Shown in pieces: positions 27,695-37,220 of a stretch of 64,000 nt of DNA (positions within the stretch are counted from its first letter, which is position 1; each line of letters starts with the position of its first letter). Location: positions 186,001-250,000 of the forward strand of contig CALSTS010000001.1 in the NCBI GenBank assembly GCA_943789335.1, written 5' to 3'. Origin of the DNA: an uncultured Pseudomonadales bacterium (GTDB lineage Bacteria; Pseudomonadota; Gammaproteobacteria; Pseudomonadales; Pseudohongiellaceae). Made by a program: the position numbers and the translations under genes. The notes beneath the pieces were generated by a model. That model was not told the DNA's origin, searched no databases, and saw only the letters and a program-made list of their open reading frames with translations.

Positions 27695-29023
27695 ATGAAA
27701 AAAATAATTTTAACTTTTATCTTCGCGCTTAATATTGCTGCCTGTTCTGAGGAAGTTGCCGTGCAAAGCATCCCCATTACAGACACCGTGGAATCACCAA
27801 CAATAACTGATCTCACCGCTGCAGCTATTCCTGCAAATGGTTTTGTCATTAATAACGCAAAAATACTTGATGGCATGGGCGGTGTTATCGAAAATGGCTC
27901 CATTGTTGTTCAAGACGACAGAATTGTATCTGTTAATAACGGTGATTCCACCGTTGCTGGAGCCTTAACCATTGACGCCGAAGGTCGAACTCTGATGCCT
28001 GGATTTATCGATGCGCATCGCCACATTATTACTGGTGCAGACCCTGCTGAGTGGCTGGCAAATCAAGCCGAATCTGATATGCAGGCATTTCTTGAAGCAG
28101 GCTTTACTACCCTCTTATCCGCTGGCGATGCCCCCGATCAGATTCTTGAATTAAGACGCAGGACCGCCGAAAATGAAATCTTGGGACCACGTATTGTTGC
28201 GGCACAATTTACGGGCCTGGCTGCTGCAAACGGAATGGCCGGTATAGAAGGTGACCCAGCACGTTTTGATAATGCCCGCCCTCCCCTTAGAGCAACAGAG
28301 GCTATGCCAGCACTTCCAGAAGAAGCTGTTCGGGGGCAGGTGCAAGCTTTGTTTGATAGGGGTTTTGATGCGGCTAAAAATGTTATTAATATTTCTCCAG
28401 GAGGGCCTGAGGAAGCAGCCCTTGCTATGATTGTTGAAGAAACCCAACGTTTAGGTATCCGCACCATAACGCATGCCGTTACCGTCATTGATACATTGGC
28501 AGCGATGAGGGCCGGCGTTGATCAGCTAGTTCATACCCCTCATATTGGGATGTTAACTCTAGAAGAAGCTCAGCAAATTGCGGATTCTGGTATCCCGATG
28601 ACGTCAACACTTGGAATCTTTGTCCCCTTTTATGATGATAACAATGAGCCCATCTTCAGGGATGCACTACCTTTTCCCTGGGACACAATTTCCAGTGCCG
28701 GACAGGGGCCTGTAAATGCCCGCCTACTCTGGGAAGCTGGAGTTGTATATGGCTTTGGTACTGATACTAGGTATGCACCAAATTTGACCTTCAAACATGA
28801 GCTGAAATCATTATTCCTGGTATTTTCAGAGCAAGACATTCTCAGAATCATGGGGCAAAATGCAGCCATCAATATTGCTATGGAAGATCAAATAGGCACC
28901 CTAGAAGCCGGGAAAATTGCCGATATTGTCTTAGTTGACGGAGACCCTGCAGCCGATATTTTTGATTTACTTAATGTTGATGTAGTCGTTAAAAGCGGTC
29001 AATTTGTCGTCGATAAACGCTAA
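27695..29023 (+). CDS. Lipoprotein amidohydrolase (imidazolonepropionase-like)
   Basis: From ATG 27695 the 442-residue protein has a lipoprotein signal ending in NIAAC. The metal-dependent hydrolase fold shows the first HxH motif in GFIDAHRHI, later metal histidines in ITHAVTV and LVHTPHIG, the catalytic Asp in FGTDTRYAP, and a C-terminal GTLEAGKIADIVLVDGDP typical of amidohydrolases. A lysine in AAKNVINI is at the position expected for a carboxylated bridging ligand. These envelope-anchored enzymes often act on peptides or cyclic amides. The substrate is not predictable. An in-frame TTG at 27668 is not supported by the signal peptide position. Confidence 0.87.
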   Translation: MKKIILTFIFALNIAACSEEVAVQSIPITDTVESPTITDLTAAAIPANGFVINNAKILDGMGGVIENGSIVVQDDRIVSVNNGDSTVAGALTIDAEGRTLMPGFIDAHRHIITGADPAEWLANQAESDMQAFLEAGFTTLLSAGDAPDQILELRRRTAENEILGPRIVAAQFTGLAAANGMAGIEGDPARFDNARPPLRATEAMPALPEEAVRGQVQALFDRGFDAAKNVINISPGGPEEAALAMIVEETQRLGIRTITHAVTVIDTLAAMRAGVDQLVHTPHIGMLTLEEAQQIADSGIPMTSTLGIFVPFYDDNNEPIFRDALPFPWDTISSAGQGPVNARLLWEAGVVYGFGTDTRYAPNLTFKHELKSLFLVFSEQDILRIMGQNAAINIAMEDQIGTLEAGKIADIVLVDGDPAADIFDLLNVDVVVKSGQFVVDKR

Positions 29024-29124
29024 ATTCCAATTCACATGGTCTTTGTTTAATTACGAGTCTAAGTAATTTTATTTCTGGTTGATAATCTTTGCATTTCAGG
29101 GCATTAGGCTTTAGAATCGCCGCC

Positions 29125-29140
29125 CTGATTATGTATACAA
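29125..29140 (+). promoter_or_regulatory. Possible LexA-like site upstream of rpsU
   Basis: CTG followed by ten AT-rich bases and CAA matches the CTG-N10-CAG LexA box at all but one end position. The E. coli rpsU-dnaG-rpoD operon has a LexA site in the same place. A single near-match in AT-rich DNA can be chance. Confidence 0.3.
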
Positions 29141-29158
29141 CCAAACTTCGGAGCATAA

Positions 29159-29374
29159 ATGCCTGTTGTAAGATTAAAAGAAAACGAGCCATTTGATGTC
29201 GCCTTGCGTCGCTTTAAGCGTTCTTGCGAGAAAGCTGGCGTTCTGGCTGAAGTTCGTCGTCGTGAGTTCTATGAAAAGCCTACATCTGTCCGTAAGCGTA
29301 AAACTGCAGCAGCTGTAAAGCGTCATGCGAAGAAAGTCTCTCGCGAAACACGAAGAACCAGACGCCTCTACTAG
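29159..29374 (+). CDS. rpsU: 30S ribosomal protein bS21
   Basis: The 71-residue, very basic protein matches bS21 throughout: [38 protein letters not shown] and an Arg/Lys-rich C terminus. bS21 helps 16S rRNA pair with the Shine-Dalgarno sequence. It heads the macromolecular-synthesis gene group rpsU-yqeY-dnaG-rpoD. CGGAG precedes the ATG. Confidence 0.98.
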   Translation: MPVVRLKENEPFDVALRRFKRSCEKAGVLAEVRRREFYEKPTSVRKRKTAAAVKRHAKKVSRETRRTRRLY

Positions 29375-29404
29375 CCCACTCTTAATTAATAGACCCCCTC
29401 TCAC

Positions 29405-29857
29405 ATGACTGAGCAGAGTTTAAAAACCAGAATCAGCGATGCCATGAAGGACGCCATGCGCGCCAAAGATAAGCCTCGCCTTTCAGCAATTCGTTTAATG
29501 CTTGCTGAAGTTAAAAGAGTTGAAGTCGATGAACGCATCGAGCTTGATGATGACCGCATCCTAGGGATTCTCGACAAAATGCTGAAGCAACGTAGGGATT
29601 CTATAAAACAATATGAAGCTGGTAATCGTCAAGATTTAGCCGATGTTGAACAAGCTGAAATCGATGTCATCCAGGAATTCCTTCCCGCAGCATTAACTGA
29701 AGAAGAAATAACTAGCTTAGTAGATGATGCTATTAGTGAGACTGGCGCTGCTACCATGAAAGATATGGGCGCCGTCATGAATATCGTGCGACCTAAAGCA
29801 ATGGGGCGTGCTGATATGGACCAAGTAAGCGGCTTAGTTAAATCCAAACTTTCCTGA
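29405..29857 (+). CDS. yqeY: GatB/YqeY domain protein
   Basis: The 150-residue protein is a stand-alone YqeY domain, related to the C-terminal tRNA-binding domain of GatB: LKTRISDAMKDAMRAKDKPRLSAIRLMLAEVKR at the start and MKDMGAVMNIVRPKAMGRADM near the end. The role is probably tRNA or amidotransferase related but is not established. It is conserved between rpsU and dnaG in many proteobacteria. The gap to rpsU is 30 bp. Confidence 0.93.
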   Translation: MTEQSLKTRISDAMKDAMRAKDKPRLSAIRLMLAEVKRVEVDERIELDDDRILGILDKMLKQRRDSIKQYEAGNRQDLADVEQAEIDVIQEFLPAALTEEEITSLVDDAISETGAATMKDMGAVMNIVRPKAMGRADMDQVSGLVKSKLS

Positions 29858-30184
29858 TTTTTTACGATTTTTTAAAACACTTCTTTTTGTTTTTAAGTTA
29901 TTCTTCCATAAAATTCTGGTGTAATTGTGTGGATGCAAATAAACACACGTTAAGGAAGCTCGGCTTTGGTATGCATGCCTCCGATGTTTCCTTAAGACCC
30001 ATGCTTTTTCACCTCAAGTACAAAAATTTAGAACATCAAATATAAAATAATACTGCGTCATAAACGCAGCACAGACAAGGCTACAAATAAATTCAATGAA
30101 GGCGCATAAGCCCTAAGGTATGTAACTGAATTAACGTTATTTGTTAACGATCCATGAGCAAGCGTAATAGCAGAAAGCAATAAA
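29858..30184 (+). other. 327-bp gap between yqeY and dnaG with a structured segment
   Basis: No gene is seen. The gap holds a long imperfect hairpin at 29950-29995: TTAAGGAA pairs with TTCCTTAA on the outside and TCGG with CCGA inside, with a GCATGC-containing loop. A smaller hairpin lies at 30053-30069 (CTGCGT/ACGCAG). Neither is followed by a T run, so they are not typical terminators. In E. coli the comparable rpsU-dnaG gap carries a terminator and a message-processing region that lower dnaG expression. The hairpins here may do the same. Confidence 0.5.
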
Positions 30185-31960
30185 ATGGCTGGATTAATCC
30201 CACAATCATTCATCGATGATCTCCTCTCACGAGCAGACATTGTGGATGTTGTAGGGGCATCCGTCACCCTCAGAAAAACGGGGAAAAATTACAGCGGGCT
30301 TTGCCCGTTTCACCAGGAAAAAACTCCATCGTTTTCAGTAGAACCCGATAAGCAGTTTTATTATTGTTTTGGTTGCGGCAAAGGTGGCAACGCCATCGGG
30401 TTTGTCATGGATTATGAAAACATTGAATACCCTCAAGCAATAGAATCTCTTGCAAACAGTATGGGCCTAGAAGTCCCAAGGGAAGAATCTGCGCAACTAC
30501 AACAAAAGCGTGAAAAGAGCCTAGAGCTTTATGATATTTTGCTAAAAGCATCAAGCTATTATCAGCAGCAACTGCGTCACCATCCGGATAAGAATTCCGT
30601 TATCAAATATCTGAAAGACAGAGGATTAAGTGGAGAAATAGCGCGTGACTTTAAGCTTGGTTTTGCTCCCCCGGGTTGGCAGAATTTATTAGAACGGCTT
30701 GGCAGCACAGCAGACTCTAAAAAGAACCTACTTGATGCTGGTTTCTTAATTGAAAATCCAGAAAACAAACGTAACCCTGTCTATGACCGCTTTCGAAATC
30801 GAATTATGTTTCCAATCAGAGATCAGCGAGGTCGGGTCATAGCCTTTGGCGGAAGAGTCATTGGTGATGACAAGCCCAAGTATCTTAACTCTCCAGAAAC
30901 ACCGGTTTTTCATAAAGGAGAAGAGCTATATGGACTTTATGAAGCCAAACAAAAAGTCCGCAAACTTGAACGTATATTGATAGTAGAAGGCTATATGGAC
31001 GTAATTGCCCTAGCCCAAAACGATATTAATTATTGTGTTGCAACCTTGGGAACAGCGACTTCCACTGCTCACCTTAAAAGATTATTTAAATTAGTGCCTG
31101 AAATTGTTTTCTGTTTCGACGGCGATCAAGCAGGTCGTGATGCGGCCTGGAGAGCATTACAGCAAGCTCTTCCTCTCATGGAAGACGGACGTAGTGCGCG
31201 TTTTTTATTTTTACCAGATGGAGAAGATCCTGATAGCCAGGTCAGAAAAATTGGCTCTAAAGCATTTATTAATTCAATTAGTGAAGCAACGCAACTAGCT
31301 GAATTCTTTTTTGAAAACTTGTGTTCTCAGGTTGACATGGAATCCTTGGAAGGTAGGGCTAAACTAGGCACTATTGCGATGCCTCTTATTAAGCTCTTCC
31401 CTGATGGTCTATTACGGCGGTTAATTCTCGACCAGCTTGCCAAAACTACAGGTGTTGATCTGAATACTTTAAGTAAAATGAGTGGAGCTAATGCTTCGGC
31501 AAAAGATTCACACCCCTATGCACCAAAACAAGCACCTTCAGAGCCAACTGTGCCGGTAAAAGAACATCCAGATAACTCAATTCCCAAAGCTCGCAGTAAA
31601 TCAACCCATTCTGCCTGCAAAAAAGCAGTTAACCTTATTCTACTTAAACCTGAAATTGTCAGTAAGATTGAGGTAGACACATCTATCAAACAACTAAAAA
31701 GTAATGACATTGATTTACTATTTGAAGTGATCGACCTTGCAAAAAGCTTCCCCAGCAATAGTACACACGAACTTTTAGGAAGGGTTTATGACACACCAAT
31801 CGGCTCTCAATTAATACAATTACAGGACCGCGAGCAAATTACACCAGCTACCGGCATTGAAAATGAATTTAAAGAAATTATGCAATATTTAGCCAAAATA
31901 GCTGAACGAGAAGCGCTTATTGCTAAAGGGAAGCAAACCTTTGCGGCAAAAAATCAATGA
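30185..31960 (+). CDS. dnaG: DNA primase DnaG
   Basis: DnaG makes RNA primers at the replication fork. The 591-residue protein has the N-terminal zinc-binding domain (CPFHQEKTPSFSV ... YYCFGCGKGGN), the RNA-polymerase core with LKDRGLSGEIARDFKLGFAP, and the Toprim domain with ILIVEGYMDVIAL and VFCFDGDQAG. A divergent C-terminal helicase-binding region follows from about 440. The ATG is at 30185. It is followed by rpoD after 155 bp. Confidence 0.97.
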   Translation: MAGLIPQSFIDDLLSRADIVDVVGASVTLRKTGKNYSGLCPFHQEKTPSFSVEPDKQFYYCFGCGKGGNAIGFVMDYENIEYPQAIESLANSMGLEVPREESAQLQQKREKSLELYDILLKASSYYQQQLRHHPDKNSVIKYLKDRGLSGEIARDFKLGFAPPGWQNLLERLGSTADSKKNLLDAGFLIENPENKRNPVYDRFRNRIMFPIRDQRGRVIAFGGRVIGDDKPKYLNSPETPVFHKGEELYGLYEAKQKVRKLERILIVEGYMDVIALAQNDINYCVATLGTATSTAHLKRLFKLVPEIVFCFDGDQAGRDAAWRALQQALPLMEDGRSARFLFLPDGEDPDSQVRKIGSKAFINSISEATQLAEFFFENLCSQVDMESLEGRAKLGTIAMPLIKLFPDGLLRRLILDQLAKTTGVDLNTLSKMSGANASAKDSHPYAPKQAPSEPTVPVKEHPDNSIPKARSKSTHSACKKAVNLILLKPEIVSKIEVDTSIKQLKSNDIDLLFEVIDLAKSFPSNSTHELLGRVYDTPIGSQLIQLQDREQITPATGIENEFKEIMQYLAKIAEREALIAKGKQTFAAKNQ

Positions 31961-32040
31961 ATTATGCAAAAAGCTTGATTTTTTACCTTTTGGTCTTATT
32001 AAAGACCTAGTAAAAACTAGAATCAAATTAATAGCTTAGT

Positions 32041-32046
32041 TATAAT
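32041..32046 (+). promoter_or_regulatory. Possible -10 element upstream of rpoD
   Basis: A perfect TATAAT lies 70 bp before the rpoD ATG in the dnaG-rpoD gap. No good -35 element is visible at 16-18 bp, so this is weak evidence for an internal promoter, although separate rpoD promoters are known in this operon in other bacteria. Confidence 0.3.
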
Positions 32047-32115
32047 GTGCGGTTAGTCTCCAATCATCTAATATTCCACTCCTTTCACAGGATATATCAT
32101 AGGTAACTTAATCAT

Positions 32116-33954
32116 ATGAGCGATATCGGCACTCAGCAATCTAGCCTCAAGGCATTGATTGCAAAAGGAAAAGAGCAATCTTACCTGACATATGCACAGG
32201 TGAATGACCATTTACCTGAGTCTATTTCTGACCCAGATCAGGTTGAAGACATCATCCAAATGATTGATGACATGGGCATCAAGGTTTATGAAACCGCCCC
32301 TGATGCTGATGAATTACTCATGATTGAGAATGAATCAACTGATGAACTTGCCGCCGCTGAAGCTGCTGCTGCCCTTGCTGCTGTAGAAAATGAAGCTGGA
32401 CGTACAACCGACCCAGTTCGTATGTATATGCGAGAAATGGGAACAGTTGAGTTACTGACCCGCGAAGGTGAAATTGTTATTGCCAAACGCATTGAAGAAG
32501 GCATACGTGAGTTAATGGCAGCCATGGCATTCTTTCCTGGAACAGTCCAATACATCCTTGATGAATATGCTCAATATGAAAAAGAAGAACGCAAACTCAG
32601 CGATATTCTGACTGGTTATCTAGACACTACTGATGACGAAATGATTCCTCCCCCTGTACAAAACAATCCTGGGGATGCATTAGCAACCGGCGGTGCTGCC
32701 GCAGTTGAAGGGGCGGATGATGATGAAGATGAAGTTAACACTGGTCCAGACCCAGAAGAAGCAAAGATTCGGTTTAAGGAACTGAAAAAATCTTATAGCG
32801 CCAGCGAGCGTGCCCTTAAAAAATATGGCCGCAGGCATGATAAGGGAATTGCTGCATTAGTATCTTTGGGGGAAGTCTTCAAATACTTCAAGTTGATTCC
32901 AAAACAGTTCGATCCATTACTTGAACATATCCGAGGTATTCTAAACCGCATTATGCGGCACGAAAGAAATATTCAGAAACTGGTCGTGCGCACAGGTAAA
33001 ATGCCTCGTTCAATTTTTATCAAAGAATTTCCCGGTCATGAAATTAACCAGAAATGGATTGAGCCTTATTTAGAAGGCAAGCCTTATTCTGAAACCTTAG
33101 CAAAAGTTAAGATCGAGGTCGTTAGAGCTCAACGTAAATTATCTTTAGTTGAATCTGAAACTGGATTAACAATCGTCGAAATCAAAGATATAAATCGCCA
33201 GATGTCGATTGGTGAAGCTAAATCTCGTCGCGCTAAGAAAGATATGGTCGAGGCGAATTTACGTTTGGTTATTTCCATTGCCAAAAAATATACCAACCGA
33301 GGTTTGCAATTCCTTGATCTTATCCAAGAAGGCAATATCGGATTAATGAAAGCGGTTGATAAATTTGAATACCGTCGTGGTTACAAATTTTCTACTTATG
33401 CCACTTGGTGGATACGTCAGGCAATTACACGTTCAATTGCTGACCAGGCGAGAACTATACGTATACCTGTTCACATGATTGAAACAATTAATAAACTCAA
33501 TCGTATCTCTAGGCAGATGCTGCACGAAAAAGGCCGCGAACCAACACCAGAAGAACTTGGTGAACGCATGGAGTTGTCTGAGGATAAAATTCGCAAGGTC
33601 TTAAAAATTGCTAAAGAACCTATTTCAATGGAAACCCCAATTGGAGATGATGAAGATTCTCATCTGGGTGATTTCATTGAAGATGCCAATATTGATTCAC
33701 CAGTAGATTCATCTTTGGATGAAGGACTTAGAGAGGCGACTAAAGATGTGCTTGGGAGTCTTACCGCTCGAGAAGCTAAAGTCTTACGCATGCGTTTCGG
33801 TATTGATATGAATACTGATCACACCTTGGAAGAAGTGGGCAAACAATTTGACGTAACACGTGAACGTATTCGTCAAATAGAAGCCAAAGCTTTAAGGAAG
33901 TTGAGACATCCGACTAGATCAGATCATTTAAAGAGTTTCCTAGACGAAAACTAG
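32116..33954 (+). CDS. rpoD: RNA polymerase sigma-70 factor RpoD
   Basis: This is the primary sigma factor, 612 residues. Region 1.1 is at the N terminus and region 1.2 at [16 protein letters not shown]. An acidic, Ala/Asp-rich non-conserved insert (about 170-220) is typical of proteobacterial RpoD. Regions 2.1-2.4 follow ([41 protein letters not shown]). Region 3 has [13 protein letters not shown], and region 4 has the helix-turn-helix [21 protein letters not shown]. It ends 21 bp before a strong terminator. Confidence 0.98.
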   Translation: MSDIGTQQSSLKALIAKGKEQSYLTYAQVNDHLPESISDPDQVEDIIQMIDDMGIKVYETAPDADELLMIENESTDELAAAEAAAALAAVENEAGRTTDPVRMYMREMGTVELLTREGEIVIAKRIEEGIRELMAAMAFFPGTVQYILDEYAQYEKEERKLSDILTGYLDTTDDEMIPPPVQNNPGDALATGGAAAVEGADDDEDEVNTGPDPEEAKIRFKELKKSYSASERALKKYGRRHDKGIAALVSLGEVFKYFKLIPKQFDPLLEHIRGILNRIMRHERNIQKLVVRTGKMPRSIFIKEFPGHEINQKWIEPYLEGKPYSETLAKVKIEVVRAQRKLSLVESETGLTIVEIKDINRQMSIGEAKSRRAKKDMVEANLRLVISIAKKYTNRGLQFLDLIQEGNIGLMKAVDKFEYRRGYKFSTYATWWIRQAITRSIADQARTIRIPVHMIETINKLNRISRQMLHEKGREPTPEELGERMELSEDKIRKVLKIAKEPISMETPIGDDEDSHLGDFIEDANIDSPVDSSLDEGLREATKDVLGSLTAREAKVLRMRFGIDMNTDHTLEEVGKQFDVTRERIRQIEAKALRKLRHPTRSDHLKSFLDEN

Positions 33955-33975
33955 ACATTGTTGGCATCGACACCT

Positions 33976-34005
33976 GGGGCGCATTATAATGCGCCCCTTC
34001 TTTTT
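33976..34005 (+). terminator. Rho-independent terminator after rpoD
   Basis: A nine-pair GC-rich stem (GGGGCGCAT with ATGCGCCCC, four-base loop) is followed by TTCTTTTT. It closes the rpsU-yqeY-dnaG-rpoD group. The rest of the gap up to the tRNA at 34263 shows no gene. Confidence 0.95.
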
Positions 34006-34262
34006 GGAGTTTCTACAAAGGTGCAGCCGATTCTGTATAAAATTATCAAGAAACTTCGAAAAGGTTGAATAAAAAACAAAACTTAGACACACACTGGTGT
34101 TTATAAGTAAGACCATAGAACATTAGTGAACGTTTAAGCATAGCTAGCTGCTTGTAGTCGAGGCGGAGAGAATTTTGACGAAAAAGTGTGCAATTAGCTA
34201 GCACATGGCTGAGGAAAAATTCTATCCAACGAATCATCCAAAGTAACTAGCGAAGATTAAAA

Positions 34263-34339
34263 GGGCCCATAGCTCAGCTGGTTAGAGCAGTCGACTCATA
34301 ATCGATTGGTCGTAGGTTCAAGTCCTACTGGGCCCACCA
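34263..34339 (+). tRNA. tRNA-Ile2 (CAU anticodon, lysidine-type)
   Basis: The 77-nt cloverleaf has acceptor GGGCCCA/TGGGCCC, D arm GCTC/GAGC, anticodon stem GTCGA/TCGAT with CAT at 34297-34299, T arm GTAGG/CCTAC, and an encoded CCA. The anticodon alone would fit Met. The sequence resembles E. coli ileX (GACTCATAATCG, TTGGTCG, GGTTCAAGTCC), and the place downstream of rpoD is that of ileX in E. coli. It is therefore called Ile2, whose C34 is modified to lysidine by TilS to read AUA. Confidence 0.9.
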
Positions 34340-34480
34340 TATAAGTAGGTTAAAGAAAAAGAAATAGGAAAAGGGAAAGGAAAAGAAAGGCGCTACTGCT
34401 TTCGTACTAGTTGACTCATCTAAGAAAATTCCGTGCCAAATCTAGGCTCAATTTATTTGATTGTAAAAAGTTTCATTGCT

Positions 34481-35449
34481 TTAGTTGTCGACATAAGGCG
34501 CCAATGTTTCAATAAGCATATTATATTTTGCTCTGGCACCAGCGCTGTCAGTATCTGACATATTTTGAAGTAAAGATTCATACTCTTCTTTTAAATCGTC
34601 TTCATTGATCCCAACGAAGCTTTGCATGGCATCTAGAGATTTTTGCAGAGATGTTGAACCTGACTCTAATTGTAAGTCGCTATAAACAGCCCAACCCAAT
34701 TTAAAATATTCTGTATGTGTAAACACGACAGCTTCTGCCCATGAATTAATTTCCCCACAATTACTTCTGGAATTATCAATGAGCACTTCAGAAAAATAAC
34801 GTTCTACAACATATAAATAAATATCTGTGTACTCTGCATTCTTATACTGATTATTAGCATCAGTACAACCCAAATTAATCGTTGAACATTTGCCTAATCC
34901 TTCAAAGATTTCCTTCAGCAAATTTGCTTGATTAGAACTTAGGTCGCCACCATAAATTAAGCAATGTGATTCGTATGTCCGTTCAAGATATTCACAAGAC
35001 GAAGGCCAGGAATAACCTTTTTCCACAAAGCTATCTAATAACCACTCCATGTTTGCTCTGGTGAAAAGTTTGTTGTCATAATCAAAAACATAGCCAAAAT
35101 TAATCAAGAGACGGCATTGTATTTTGTTTGCATCAAGCATGCTCAAGCGATCCATGTAGAGCTGAGCATTGTCTTGGTTTCCAGAACTTAAATTATTCAC
35201 TATACGTTGAGCATCACCTTGTGAGAAAGCGGTGTTAGATCCCACTGCCAATAAAACCAATACACAAACTATTGATAAATAATATCTGTATCTAATTTGA
35301 GTAATAGCTGCAACCCTATATGATAACGTTTGTATAGAATTTAGGCTGAAAAGTTTAAGACCGATTAAAAGTATTCTTGTATCCATTTCTAAGAGCAATA
35401 GTTTAACTAAGACAAGCATTTGATTTCTAAAAAAGATTGCACCTTTCAA
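34481..35449 (-). CDS. Hypothetical envelope protein
   Basis: I do not recognise this 322-residue protein. The first 80 residues are hydrophobic in two stretches, about 10-35 and 58-75 (YYLSIVCVLVLLAVG), followed by a plausible cleavage at TAFSQ. The true start may therefore be internal, such as the Met at residue 22. The mature part is mainly helical, acidic and contains several cysteines (KIQCRLL, SSCEYL, SHCLIYG, GKCSTINLGC, SNCGEI), suggesting disulfides in the periplasm. It stands alone between the tRNA and putP. Confidence 0.55.
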   Translation of the reverse strand: MKGAIFFRNQMLVLVKLLLLEMDTRILLIGLKLFSLNSIQTLSYRVAAITQIRYRYYLSIVCVLVLLAVGSNTAFSQGDAQRIVNNLSSGNQDNAQLYMDRLSMLDANKIQCRLLINFGYVFDYDNKLFTRANMEWLLDSFVEKGYSWPSSCEYLERTYESHCLIYGGDLSSNQANLLKEIFEGLGKCSTINLGCTDANNQYKNAEYTDIYLYVVERYFSEVLIDNSRSNCGEINSWAEAVVFTHTEYFKLGWAVYSDLQLESGSTSLQKSLDAMQSFVGINEDDLKEEYESLLQNMSDTDSAGARAKYNMLIETLAPYVDN

Positions 35450-35481
35450 AGGTCAATATCAAAGATACTAATTTCCTAAAA

Positions 35482-36951
35482 TTAGCTATTTATAATTAGC
35501 TCAACTTCTTCAAAGCGCTGAACTGATTGTTTATTTACTGTTGGTTTTAGCAAACTAATTGCGATTATAACGATTGAAGCTAATACAAAGCCTGGAACTA
35601 TTTCGTAAAGATCAAAAATACCTCCACTTAAATTAGACCAAAGTACAACAGTGACCGAACCGACGATCATGCCAGCAAGAGCTGACAATGCTGTCATATT
35701 TCTCCAGAATAAAGAGAATACAATAACCGGACCGAAAGAAGCACCAAAGCCTGCCCAAGCATAACTCACTAAATCTAGCACTCTACTTTCTCTATCACTG
35801 GCAATCACTAAAGCCAATATTGCAATAATAATAACTGCAATACGGCTAACCATTAATAATTCTTTTTCTGTTGCTTCTGGTCTTACAAACACTCGGTAGA
35901 AATCTTCACTGATGACTGATGAAGAGACTAATAATTGTGAGTCAATGGTCGACATAATCGCTGATAGAATCGCCGCAGTTATGATCCCCGCAACCCAAGG
36001 GTTAAATAATTGCTGACTTAAGGTAATAAAAACTGTTTCAGGGTTGCTCAATGGCTGCTGCCCAAAATATGCTATCCCTGCCATACCTGTTGCTACGGAC
36101 CCAAGCAGGACAAGCACCATCCAGAACATCGCTATACGTCTTGCTGATACTAATTTTTTTGTATTCTCTGCCGCCATAAATCTCGCCAAAATATGCGGCT
36201 GACCCACATAACCCAATCCCCATGCCATGAGTGAGATAAAGCCTAACAAATTGAGATTACTGAACAGCTGAGTACTTTCAGGATTAAAAACTTGCATTTG
36301 CTGCCAGACTGGACCAATGCCCCCATTACCAAAGATCACCGTAAGTGGCGCTATTATCAAAGCAGCCAGCATCAACATTGCTTGTATTGCATCTGTCCAG
36401 ACTACTGCCAAAAAACCACCGATAAACGTATAGCTAACAATAATAAATGCCCCGGAAATTAAGGCAGTAGAATAATCTATACCGAAACTTGTTTCGAAAA
36501 GTATGGCGCCGCCAACCAAGCCTGAAGCGGTATAGAAGGTAAAAAACAGCAAAATTACAATTGCAGAAACGATGCGTAAAATTTTTGTCTCATCATTAAA
36601 TCGGTTCTCAAAATAATCAGGCAAAGTTAAGGAGTTTCTAGCGTGTTCGCTATATACCCGCAGCCTTCGAGATACAAAAAGCCAGTTGCAATAAGCCCCT
36701 ATGAGTAAACCTACACCAATCCATATTTCACTTAGCCCTGATAGATAAATAGCTCCTGGTAAACCTAATAATAACCACCCACTCATGTCAGAAGCTCCAA
36801 CACTCAAGGCTGTGACTACTGAGCCCAGTTTGCGCCCCCCTAAAATATAGTCATCAAGGTTGTGAGTACGCCGATAAGCAACAATCCCAAGAAACAGAAT
36901 CATTAAGAGATATATAGAGAAGGTAATAAAGAGAGGCGAAGCGAAATTCAT
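35482..36951 (-). CDS. putP: Sodium/proline symporter PutP
   Basis: The 489-residue protein is a sodium:solute symporter (SSS family, LeuT fold) with about 13 membrane segments. The N-terminal DDYILGGRKLGSVVTALSVGASDMSGWLLLGLPGA carries the Na and substrate-binding GASDMSGW of PutP. GFLAVVWTDAIQA and ILSAIMSTIDSQLLVSSS are also PutP-like. It should import proline with Na. No putA is nearby. The C terminus is cytoplasmic and short. Confidence 0.9.
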   Translation of the reverse strand: MNFASPLFITFSIYLLMILFLGIVAYRRTHNLDDYILGGRKLGSVVTALSVGASDMSGWLLLGLPGAIYLSGLSEIWIGVGLLIGAYCNWLFVSRRLRVYSEHARNSLTLPDYFENRFNDETKILRIVSAIVILLFFTFYTASGLVGGAILFETSFGIDYSTALISGAFIIVSYTFIGGFLAVVWTDAIQAMLMLAALIIAPLTVIFGNGGIGPVWQQMQVFNPESTQLFSNLNLLGFISLMAWGLGYVGQPHILARFMAAENTKKLVSARRIAMFWMVLVLLGSVATGMAGIAYFGQQPLSNPETVFITLSQQLFNPWVAGIITAAILSAIMSTIDSQLLVSSSVISEDFYRVFVRPEATEKELLMVSRIAVIIIAILALVIASDRESRVLDLVSYAWAGFGASFGPVIVFSLFWRNMTALSALAGMIVGSVTVVLWSNLSGGIFDLYEIVPGFVLASIVIIAISLLKPTVNKQSVQRFEEVELIINS

Positions 36952-37220
36952 TTAAAGTTTGCCTGGTTAAAAACTTTTAATTTGCTACCTGACCAAAGCA
37001 CAGTATGCATATAAAGCATTCCACCATGCTAACCAAAGGGGCATCAAATTTATATAAGAAAATTAATTAATAGTCAGCGTGCAATATTTTTAAAAGCAGC
37101 ATTCACTTAACAATAAGGTATAATGCGGCGCCTTATGCATTCTAGAGCTAAACGCCTGCTCTATCTGCAAAAATTTCCTATATTTCTATCCAGTCTTAAT
37201 TGACTCAGTAGCACTACCTA

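Noticed and set aside
15494-29023. Genomic island of phage or transposon origin
   Set aside because: No integrase, transposase, inverted terminal repeat or att duplication could be found.
34046-34237. Small minus-strand open frame between rpoD and the tRNA
   Set aside because: It has no ribosome binding site or recognisable motif, and its composition looks like intergenic DNA.
34263-34339. Elongator tRNA-Met
   Set aside because: The CAT anticodon is shared, but the body sequence and the rpoD neighbourhood match tRNA-Ile2 (ileX).
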